Below are positions 1 through 5,128 of a DNA stretch of 5,128 bases, piece by piece; within the stretch, counting starts at the first letter, position 1; each line of letters opens with the position of its first letter. The stretch comes from Alphaproteobacteria bacterium (GTDB lineage Bacteria > Pseudomonadota > Alphaproteobacteria > Micropepsales > Micropepsaceae): the NCBI GenBank assembly GCA_017307315.1, contig JAFKFF010000161.1, positions 1-5,128 on the forward strand. The letters run 5' to 3'. The notes below the pieces were generated by a model, which worked only from the letters and a program-made list of their open reading frames with translations, had not been told where the DNA came from and did not search any database. The position numbers and the translations under genes were made by a program.

Positions 1-479
1 GACGGCGGTTTCGAGCCCAGCGCCGCGAGGGAGGTCGCGGGGAATTCTGTGCCTTCGGGATGGTGCGCCAAATTCACGCCGATGCCGATCGCCAGCGCGG
101 GTTTGGGCCCGTTGCCGGTTTCCAATAGAATTCCCGCCAGCTTTTTGCTGTCGGCCAAGACATCGTTGGGCCATTTGAGCGCGATCCGGGCGCCCGACGC
201 CAAGGCCGCCGCCATGTCGGCCGTGGCGATGGCGGCGGCAAAGGAAAGCTCCGCCCATTGCGCCTGCGGCCCCACCGGACGCAGCAACAAGGTGGCGGCG
301 AGGTTGCCGCCGGCGCTTTCCCAGGCGCGGCCCCGGCGCCCGCGTCCCGCCGTCTGGCGCGACGCTGTCAGCCACACCGGCCCGGTCTCGCCGGCGGCGA
401 TGAGGCGGCGTGCCTCTTCGTTGGTGGAATCGATCTCCTCGTAGCGCCGCAGGCCATAGCCCTGTGGCCAGTCGGTCAA
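1..479 (-). CDS. birA: Biotin-[acetyl-CoA-carboxylase] ligase, short form without DNA-binding domain (3' end cut off by window edge)
   Basis: This enzyme activates biotin with ATP to biotinyl-5'-AMP and transfers it to a lysine of biotin-dependent carboxylases, in the cytoplasm. The visible 159 residues show the family signature in order. An E-x-D-S-T-N motif lies at residues 15-20. The glycine/arginine-rich biotinyl-AMP loop GRGRRGRAW is at 45-53. KWPND is at 102-106, with K102 matching the catalytic lysine K183 of E. coli BirA. KKLAGILLE is at 112-120 and IGIGVNL at 131-137. The catalytic domain begins almost at residue 1, so the N-terminal helix-turn-helix of E. coli-type BirA is absent and the protein should not act as a biotin repressor. 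The start is a TTG at 479-477 that overlaps the nuoN stop (TTGA). I see no nearby in-frame ATG or GTG upstream, and later candidates would remove the STN motif. Only a weak purine stretch precedes it, so translation probably depends on coupling to nuoN. The C-terminal part lies beyond position 1. Confidence 0.93.
   Translation of the reverse strand, partial: MTDWPQGYGLRRYEEIDSTNEEARRLIAAGETGPVWLTASRQTAGRGRRGRAWESAGGNLAATLLLRPVGPQAQWAELSFAAAIATADMAAALASGARIALKWPNDVLADSKKLAGILLETGNGPKPALAIGIGVNLAHHPEGTEFPATSLAALGSKPP
476..479 (-). other. nuoN-birA stop/start overlap (TTGA)
   Basis: The presumed TTG start of birA overlaps the TGA stop of nuoN. No terminator-like hairpin or spacer separates the two genes, so birA is probably on the nuo transcript. 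Confidence 0.75.
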
Positions 480-1912
480 GGCAAGAGAGCCTTTGCGGCG
501 GCATCGGCGGCGATGATGACCGGAGAAGCCGCCACGATGAAGAACAGCGCCACAACTCCGGAGATCACCAGGATCGCGCGCGAACCCAGCGCGATGTCCC
601 CGTCGAAGGCCGGCGCCGGCTCGTCGAAGTACATGATCTTCACCAGGCGCAGGTAATAGACCAGGCCCACCGCGCTCGCGAGCACGCCCAGGATGGCCGG
701 CCACACCAGCCCGGCCTGGATCGCGGCCAGGAAGACATAGAATTTGGCGAAGAAGCCCGCCAGCGGCGGCAATCCCGCCAGGCTGAGGAACAGCATGGAG
801 AAGACAAAGGCCAGCCTCTGGTTGGTGTGCGCCAGTCCCGCCAGATCGGCGATGGTCTCGACCGGCTTGCCGCCACGGCGCATCGCCTGGATCGCGGCGA
901 AGACGCCCAGATTGGTGAAGACATAGATCGCCAGATAGATCAGCACGCCCCGCACGCCGAAGCCGGTGCCGGCGGCCAAACCCAGCAGCGCATAGCCCAT
1001 ATGGCCGATGGAGCTGTAGGCCATCAGACGCTTGATGTTCTTCTGGCCAAGCGCCGCGAAAGCGCCCAGCGCCATGGACAGGACGGAAATCGCGACGATG
1101 ACCTGGCGCCACTGCTCCAGCGCATCGGGGAACGGCACCAGGATCGCGCGCAGGAACAGGCCCATCGCCGCCACCTTGGCGGCGGTGGCGAAATAGGCGG
1201 TGATCGGGGTGGGCGCGCCCTCATACACATCGGGCGTCCACATATGGAAGGGCACGGCCGAAACCTTGAAGGCAAGGCCGGAGATCAGGAACACGATCCC
1301 GAAGATCAGCCCTATACTGGCACCCGAGCGGGCGACGACTTCGGCGACATGACTGAAATCCACCGAGCCGGTGAAACCGTAGATCATGGAAATGCCGTAG
1401 AGCATCATGCCCGACGACAAGGCGCCCAGGACGAAATATTTCAGCCCCGCCTCGGTCGAGCGCAGATGATCGCGGTTGAACGCGGCCAGCACATAGAGCG
1501 CCAGCGACTGCAGCTCCAGCCCCATGTAAAGCGCGATGAAGCTGTGGGCGGAAACCATCAGCATCATGCCCAAAGTGGCCAGCACCATCAGCACGGGCAG
1601 CTCGAACCGCGCCATGGCGCGGGCGGCAAAGAATTCGTCGGCCAGGAGGATCGACAGACCCGCCCCGGCGAGAATGAGGATCTTCGCAAACCGCCCGAAC
1701 CCGTCGGCGACAAAAGCGCCCTGGAACGCGAGACCGTCCGGCACCGCCCAGATCACCGCGGCACCCGCCGCCACGAACAGGGCGATCGCGCCCAGCGAGA
1801 TGGCGGGCGCGGTCTTTTCCCCGCCGATCGCGCCGGTGAGCAAAAGCGCCATCGCGCCAATGGCGAGGATCAGCTCGGGCAGAAGCAGAAGAAGGTCGGC
1901 CTGAAGTGTCAC
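476..1912 (-). CDS. nuoN: NADH-quinone oxidoreductase subunit N
   Basis: This is the antiporter-like membrane subunit of complex I closest to the quinone-side small subunits. It is one of three homologous proton-translocating modules. The 478-residue product is close to the E. coli length (485) and is almost wholly hydrophobic, with about 14 membrane segments expected. Conserved functional residues are in place. E133 lies in [13 protein letters not shown]216 lies in [24 protein letters not shown] (211-234), the NuoN hallmark. K246 lies in [10 protein letters not shown] and K390 in [11 protein letters not shown]. They correspond to E133, K217, K247 and K395 of E. coli NuoN. The stretch [17 protein letters not shown] (291-307) is also typical. 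The start is GTG at 1912-1910, overlapping the nuoM stop by 4 nt. AGGGAG sits 7 nt upstream inside the nuoM end. The TGA stop overlaps the TTG start of birA. The gene is intact, with no frameshift or missing key residue. Confidence 0.98.
   Translation of the reverse strand: MTLQADLLLLLPELILAIGAMALLLTGAIGGEKTAPAISLGAIALFVAAGAAVIWAVPDGLAFQGAFVADGFGRFAKILILAGAGLSILLADEFFAARAMARFELPVLMVLATLGMMLMVSAHSFIALYMGLELQSLALYVLAAFNRDHLRSTEAGLKYFVLGALSSGMMLYGISMIYGFTGSVDFSHVAEVVARSGASIGLIFGIVFLISGLAFKVSAVPFHMWTPDVYEGAPTPITAYFATAAKVAAMGLFLRAILVPFPDALEQWRQVIVAISVLSMALGAFAALGQKNIKRLMAYSSIGHMGYALLGLAAGTGFGVRGVLIYLAIYVFTNLGVFAAIQAMRRGGKPVETIADLAGLAHTNQRLAFVFSMLFLSLAGLPPLAGFFAKFYVFLAAIQAGLVWPAILGVLASAVGLVYYLRLVKIMYFDEPAPAFDGDIALGSRAILVISGVVALFFIVAASPVIIAADAAAKALLP
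1909..1912 (-). other. nuoM-nuoN stop/start overlap (GTGA)
   Basis: This is the same 4-nt GTGA arrangement as at the nuoL-nuoM junction: the GTG start of nuoN overlaps the TGA stop of nuoM. Confidence 0.9.
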
Positions 1913-3456
1913 TGTCCCGCTCCCTGCCCGGCCGCAGCCAGCTTTTTCGTTCCGGCCCGCGCCAGATCGCGGTGCACGCCGGCCCGATCCGATGCCAGCG
2001 CGGTCTTGCTATCCTGAATCAGCTTGGCGACCGCGGGCGTGGTGACGTCGAACACCGGCTTGGGATAGACGCCCATGGCGATGGTGATCACCACCAGCGG
2101 CGCCAGGATGGCGATCTCGCGGGCGCTGAGGTCCTGAATGGTCTGGAGCGTGGGTTTCACCAGTGCGCCGAAGATGATGCGACGGTAGAGGAAAAGCGCA
2201 TAAGCCGCTGAAAGGATTACGCCCGTCGCCGCGAAGATTGCGATCCAGCTGTTGTGCAGGAAGGCGCCCAGCATGGTGAGGAATTCGCCGACAAAGCCCG
2301 AAGTTCCCGGCAACCCGACATTGGCCAAAGTGAACACCATGAAACAGGCGGCATAGAGCGGCATGCGGTTCACCAGCCCGCCATAGGCGGCGATCTCGCG
2401 GGTGTGCATGCGGTCATAGACCACGCCGACGCAGAGAAAGAGCGCGCCGGAGACCACGCCATGGCTCAGCATCTGGAAGATGCCGCCTTCGACGCCCTGA
2501 TGAGTCAGGGTGAAGATGCCCATGGTGACAAAGCCCATATGGGCGACGGAGGAATAGGCGATCAGCTTCTTCATGTCCTCCTGCGCCAGGGCCACCAGCG
2601 AAGTGTAGATGATCGCCACCACCGACATCACGAAGACCAGCGGCGCGAACATCTCCGTCGCCGAGGGAAACATGGGGACGGAGAAGCGCAGGAACCCGTA
2701 GCCGCCCATCTTGAGCAGGATGCCGGCCAGAATGACCGAACCGGCGGTGGGCGCCTCGACATGGGCGTCGGGAAGCCAGGTATGGACCGGCCACATCGGC
2801 ATCTTGACCGCGAAGCTGGCGAAAAAGGCCAGCCATAGCCAAGTCTGCATCTGCGGGGGGAAATGCGGGTTGGCGAGCAGCGTCGCGATGTCGGTCGTGC
2901 CGGCGTACCAATACATGCTCATGATCGCGAGCAGCATCAGCACCGAGCCGACAAAGGTGTAGAGGAAGAATTTGAAGCTGGCATAGACGCGCCGCTTGCC
3001 GCCCCAGATGCCGATGATCAGGAACATCGGGATCAGGCCGCCTTCGAACAGCACATAGAAGAGGACCAGATCGAGGGCGCAGAACACCCCGATCATCAGG
3101 GTTTCCAGCGCCAGGAAGGCGATCATGTATTCAGGCACGCGCTTCTCGACCGATTCCCAGCTGGCGGCGATGCAGAACGGCATCAGGCCGGCGGTGAGAA
3201 CCACGAACAGCATGGAAATGCCGTCCACGCCCATGTGATAGGAGATGCCGCTGCCGAGCCAGCCCGCCTGCTCCACCAACTGGAAGCCGGGATCGGCGGG
3301 ATCGAACTTCGCCCAGACCACAAGCGAGAGCAGAAAGGTGACGATGGTGGTGCCGAGCGCGATCCAGCGGGCGGTCTCGGCACGCGGCATCGCCAGAATG
3401 GCGGCAGCGCCGACCAGCGGCATGAAGGTGACAAGGCTGAGGATCGGGAAACTCAC
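1909..3456 (-). CDS. nuoM: NADH-quinone oxidoreductase subunit M
   Basis: This is the central antiporter-like subunit of the complex I membrane arm, lying between NuoL and NuoN. The product has 515 residues, normal for the family. The expected proton-channel residues are present. E138 lies in [20 protein letters not shown]218 lies in [26 protein letters not shown] (216-240), the family signature. K249 lies in [13 protein letters not shown] and E391 in [13 protein letters not shown]. They match E144, K234, K265 and E407 of E. coli Nuo[20 protein letters not shown] (292-310) is also typical. I chose the GTG at 3456 because it overlaps the nuoL stop (GTGA), has a good ribosome site just upstream and starts the usual hydrophobic N-terminus ([13 protein letters not shown]). 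The frame stays open to 3639, but that extension is an Arg-rich shadow of nuoL. After the last membrane helix there is a polar tail of about 45 residues rich in Ala, Lys, Arg and Gln. Confidence 0.98.
   Translation of the reverse strand: MSFPILSLVTFMPLVGAAAILAMPRAETARWIALGTTIVTFLLSLVVWAKFDPADPGFQLVEQAGWLGSGISYHMGVDGISMLFVVLTAGLMPFCIAASWESVEKRVPEYMIAFLALETLMIGVFCALDLVLFYVLFEGGLIPMFLIIGIWGGKRRVYASFKFFLYTFVGSVLMLLAIMSMYWYAGTTDIATLLANPHFPPQMQTWLWLAFFASFAVKMPMWPVHTWLPDAHVEAPTAGSVILAGILLKMGGYGFLRFSVPMFPSATEMFAPLVFVMSVVAIIYTSLVALAQEDMKKLIAYSSVAHMGFVTMGIFTLTHQGVEGGIFQMLSHGVVSGALFLCVGVVYDRMHTREIAAYGGLVNRMPLYAACFMVFTLANVGLPGTSGFVGEFLTMLGAFLHNSWIAIFAATGVILSAAYALFLYRRIIFGALVKPTLQTIQDLSAREIAILAPLVVITIAMGVYPKPVFDVTTPAVAKLIQDSKTALASDRAGVHRDLARAGTKKLAAAGQGAGQ
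1920..1925 (-). promoter_or_regulatory. Likely ribosome binding site of nuoN
   Basis: The minus strand reads AGGGAG, seven bases before the GTG start at 1912, inside the 3' end of nuoM. It is a moderate match to the anti-Shine-Dalgarno sequence and supports the GTG that overlaps the nuoM stop codon. Confidence 0.6.
3453..3456 (-). other. nuoL-nuoM stop/start overlap (GTGA)
   Basis: The GTG start of nuoM and the TGA stop of nuoL share bases in the 4-nt string GTGA. This arrangement is typical of translational coupling and helps keep neighbouring complex I subunits in step. Confidence 0.9.
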
Positions 3457-5128
3457 AGACCACCTCCCGACGCCATGAACCAGGTCGCCAGCGCCACCAC
3501 GCCGAGCAGCATCGCCAGGGCGTAATGATAGACATAGCCGGATTGGAGCCGAACCGCGCCGCGCGCCGCATCCAGAACCCGCGCCGAAATCCCGTCCGGC
3601 CCCAGCCCGTCGATGACGGTGCCGTCGCCGCGCTTCCATAGGAAGCGGCCGAGCCAGAAAGCCGGGCGGACGAACAGAAAATCATACAGCTCGTCGAAGT
3701 ACCATTTGTTGAACAGGAACAGGTAGAGCATGCCCCGGCGCGCCGCGAGTTTGCGCGGCAGGTCGGGGTGCAGGATGTAATAGTAATAAGCGATCAGGAA
3801 TCCGATGATCGTCACCACCAGCGGCCCGAATTCCACCCACAGCGGCAGATGGCCCTCCTCGCCCTCGCCCACGAACAGAGCCGCGCGCCAGAATTCGTGC
3901 GCGCCCTCGCCGACGAAGAAATGGGTGAAGGCCATGCCGGCGAAGACCGCGCCGAAAGCCAGCACCGCCAGGGGCACCAGCATCACGGTCGGGGATTCGT
4001 GAACCTCTTCCAGCCGGGGTGCGTGGTGCTCGTCATGGCCGTGGGCGTCGCCATGCTCCAGATGCTGATGGTCGAGCCCGCGATAGCGGCCATGGAACGT
4101 CATCAGGAACTGGCGCCAGGAATAGAAGCTGGTCATGCCCGCCGCCACCAACAGCAGCGTGAAGGCATAGGTCCCCACGCCGCTATGGACGGCGAAGGTG
4201 GCGTTGATGATGGCGTCCTTGGAATAGAAACCCGCCAGGCCCACGCCCAGGAGCGGAATGCCGACACCGGTCAACGCCAGATTGCCGATCAGCATCATCG
4301 CCCAGGTGAAGGGGATGGCCTTCCACAACCCGCCCATCTTCCGCATGTCCTGTTCGTGATGCATGGAATGGATCACCGCGCCGGCGCTGAGGAACAGGAG
4401 CGCCTTGAAGAAGGCATGGGTGAAAAGATGGAACATCGCCGCGTTGTAGGACGCCACACCCGCCGCCGCGAACATGTAACCCAGCTGCGAGCAGGTCGAA
4501 TAGGCGATCACCCGCTTGATGTCGTTCTGGAAGAGGCCGACCGAGGCGGCGAAGAAGGCGGTGGTGGCGCCGATGATGGTGACGAACTCTGCCGCGTGGG
4601 GCGCCAGTTGGAACATGGGCGAACAGCGGCAGACCAGGAACACGCCCGCCGTCACCATGGTGGCGGCATGGATCAGTGCCGAGACGGGGGTCGGGCCTTC
4701 CATCGCGTCCGGCAGCCAGGTGTGCAGGCCGAGTTGGGCCGATTTGCCCATCGCGCCCACGAACAGCAGGAGGCAAAGCGTGGTCAGGATATCGACGCTA
4801 TGACCCGCAAAAACGAACGTCTTGCCGGCCATTGCGGGAGCCGCCTGGAATACCGCGTCGAAATCCAGGGTCTTGAAGACGGTGTAGATGCCGAAGATGC
4901 CCAGAGCGAAACCGAAATCGCCCACCCGGTTGACGACAAAGGCCTTGATCGCCGCCGCATTGGCCGACGGGCGCGTGTACCAGAAACCGATCAGCAGATA
5001 GGAGGCCAGGCCCACGCCCAGGAGCGGAATGCCGACACCGGTCAACGCCAGATTGCCGATCAGCATCATCGCCCAGGTGAAGGGGATGGCCTTCCACAAC
5101 CCGCCCATCTTCCGCATGTCCTGTTCGT
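3453..5128 (-). CDS. nuoL: NADH-quinone oxidoreductase subunit L, 5' end missing and internally rearranged at the window edge
   Basis: This is the distal antiporter-like subunit of complex I, whose long C-terminal lateral helix clamps NuoM and NuoN. Residues are counted from the first Met, at 5117, but the frame is open to 5128, so this Met is internal. The real protein is recognisable from about residue 34 on: SYLLIGFWY (39-47), [15 protein letters not shown] (56-70), and [27 protein letters not shown] (124-150) with K125 matching E. coli K229. Further motifs are [19 protein letters not shown] (198-216), [24 protein letters not shown] (233-256) and GFYSKDAI (296-303). A His-rich loop lies at 349-376. 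The C-terminal helix ends in [13 protein letters not shown] (527-539), then TGA. Residues 1-38 duplicate 258-295 exactly, so they are out of place. The normal N-terminus, about 140 residues including WEGVGLxSY and its key Glu (E. coli E144), is not in the window; residue 33, where that Glu should be, is Leu. Gene identity is certain, but the structure at the 5' edge is doubtful. Confidence 0.95.
   Translation of the reverse strand, partial: EQDMRKMGGLWKAIPFTWAMMLIGNLALTGVGIPLLGVGLASYLLIGFWYTRPSANAAAIKAFVVNRVGDFGFALGIFGIYTVFKTLDFDAVFQAAPAMAGKTFVFAGHSVDILTTLCLLLFVGAMGKSAQLGLHTWLPDAMEGPTPVSALIHAATMVTAGVFLVCRCSPMFQLAPHAAEFVTIIGATTAFFAASVGLFQNDIKRVIAYSTCSQLGYMFAAAGVASYNAAMFHLFTHAFFKALLFLSAGAVIHSMHHEQDMRKMGGLWKAIPFTWAMMLIGNLALTGVGIPLLGVGLAGFYSKDAIINATFAVHSGVGTYAFTLLLVAAGMTSFYSWRQFLMTFHGRYRGLDHQHLEHGDAHGHDEHHAPRLEEVHESPTVMLVPLAVLAFGAVFAGMAFTHFFVGEGAHEFWRAALFVGEGEEGHLPLWVEFGPLVVTIIGFLIAYYYYILHPDLPRKLAARRGMLYLFLFNKWYFDELYDFLFVRPAFWLGRFLWKRGDGTVIDGLGPDGISARVLDAARGAVRLQSGYVYHYALAMLLGVVALATWFMASGGGL
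3462..3468 (-). promoter_or_regulatory. Ribosome binding site of nuoM
   Basis: The minus strand reads GGGAGGT here, five bases before the GTG start at 3456. It lies inside the last codons of nuoL (Ser-Gly-Gly-Gly-Leu). It decides the choice of this GTG over start codons further upstream in the same open frame, which have no family-like N-terminus. Confidence 0.8.
4234..4357. repeat. Native-context copy of the 124-bp perfect direct repeat within nuoL
   Basis: This copy is identical to 5005-5128. Its surroundings are as expected for NuoL: on the minus strand it follows [10 protein letters not shown] and leads into [13 protein letters not shown], the order seen in family members such as E. coli NuoL (HHEQNIFKMGGL ... 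AGFFSKDEI). It is therefore taken as the original position. The lack of any difference between the copies implies a very recent event or an assembly product. Confidence 0.95.
4234..5004 (-). other. Possible 771-bp in-frame duplication unit of nuoL, or assembly loop
   Basis: This segment is one full period of the direct repeat: 257 codons, NuoL residues S39 to A295. The sequence after it (5005-5128) starts the same segment over again. A tandem duplication would give exactly this layout, with breakpoints in the two places where NuoL codes for GVGLA: the conserved WEGVGLxSY motif and the [13 protein letters not shown] motif. The bases at the visible junction are GGCGTGGGCCTGGC. An assembler closing a false loop over that same short homology would leave the same picture. 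The sequence alone cannot decide, and I favour the artefact because the window ends inside the repeat. Confidence 0.5.
5005..5128. repeat. Displaced copy of a 124-bp perfect direct repeat within nuoL (runs to the window end)
   Basis: All 124 bases match 4234-4357 exactly, in the same orientation and 771 bp away. Position 5004 (G) differs from 4233 (C), so the left boundary of the match is sharp. The right boundary is set by the window end, so the true repeat may be longer. On the minus strand it encodes NuoL residues EQDMRKMGG to GVGLA, which belong after the HHEQ motif in the middle of the protein. Here they precede SYLLIGFWY, an early NuoL segment. This copy is therefore the misplaced one. 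Confidence 0.97.

Noticed and set aside
410..2017. Long plus-strand open frame (535 codons) opposite nuoN and the start of birA
   Set aside because: It is very rich in His, Gln, Asp and Arg, exactly what the complement of hydrophobic, GC-rich membrane-protein codons gives. It has no recognisable domain, and it runs antisense to two well-supported genes.
2254..3525. Plus-strand open frames of 194 and 220 codons opposite nuoM
   Set aside because: They have the same His/Gln/Asp/Glu-rich antisense composition and no family motif. nuoM is intact on the other strand.
3457..3639. Upstream extension of nuoM by 61 codons
   Set aside because: The extension is Arg/Gly-rich, overlaps the end of nuoL and lacks family similarity. 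The GTG at 3456 has a strong ribosome site and the normal N-terminus.
4183..4776. Other minus-strand open frames inside nuoL and nuoM (for example 197 codons here, 165 at 2414-2911, 184 at 3131-3685)
   Set aside because: These are Arg/Pro/Gly-rich frame-shifted readings of nuoL or nuoM, without domains or start signals.
5005..5117. Met at 5117 as the true start of nuoL
   Set aside because: The frame continues open to the window edge (HEQD precedes it), and the same Met is internal in the native copy at residue 258. The real NuoL N-terminus lies elsewhere.
4234..5128. Mobile element or CRISPR-like array behind the repeat
   Set aside because: There are only two copies, both coding NuoL sequence in frame. 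There are no inverted ends, transposase, target duplications or regular spacers.

Overview
The window is the 3' end of a NADH:quinone oxidoreductase (respiratory complex I, nuo) operon, read entirely from the minus strand. The DNA is GC-rich (roughly 60-65% by eye). In transcription order, from high to low coordinates, it holds nuoL (partial, 5128 to 3453), nuoM (3456 to 1909), nuoN (1912 to 476) and birA (479 to the left edge, partial). The genes fill essentially the whole window. There is no intergenic stretch, tRNA, rRNA, CRISPR array, insertion sequence, promoter or terminator that I can support.

The protein style and gene order suggest an alphaproteobacterium. The evidence is a NuoL with a His-rich loop and a C-terminus of the type [13 protein letters not shown], and a biotin-protein ligase without a DNA-binding domain directly after nuoN. 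I do not claim a genus. NuoL, NuoM and NuoN are the three antiporter-like subunits of the complex I membrane arm. They carry the buried Lys and Glu residues that drive proton pumping. BirA attaches biotin to carboxylases such as the acetyl-CoA carboxylase carrier protein. It has no known role in complex I and probably shares the transcript by conserved linkage.

The genes are packed very tightly. All three junctions are 4-nt start/stop overlaps (GTGA, GTGA, TTGA), and each downstream gene uses a non-ATG start. This points to translational coupling along the transcript.

The one real anomaly is in nuoL. The last 124 bases of the window (5005-5128) repeat 4234-4357 perfectly and in frame, 771 bp (257 codons) apart. 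As a result, a segment that belongs in the middle of NuoL ([10 protein letters not shown]...GVGLA) sits directly in front of its early transmembrane region (SYLLIGFWY), where the conserved WEGVGLxSY motif should be. The breakpoint is a short shared GVGLA-coding sequence. This is either a 771-bp in-frame tandem duplication mediated by microhomology or, more likely, a chimeric contig end created by the assembler. No previously undescribed biological system is visible apart from this rearrangement.
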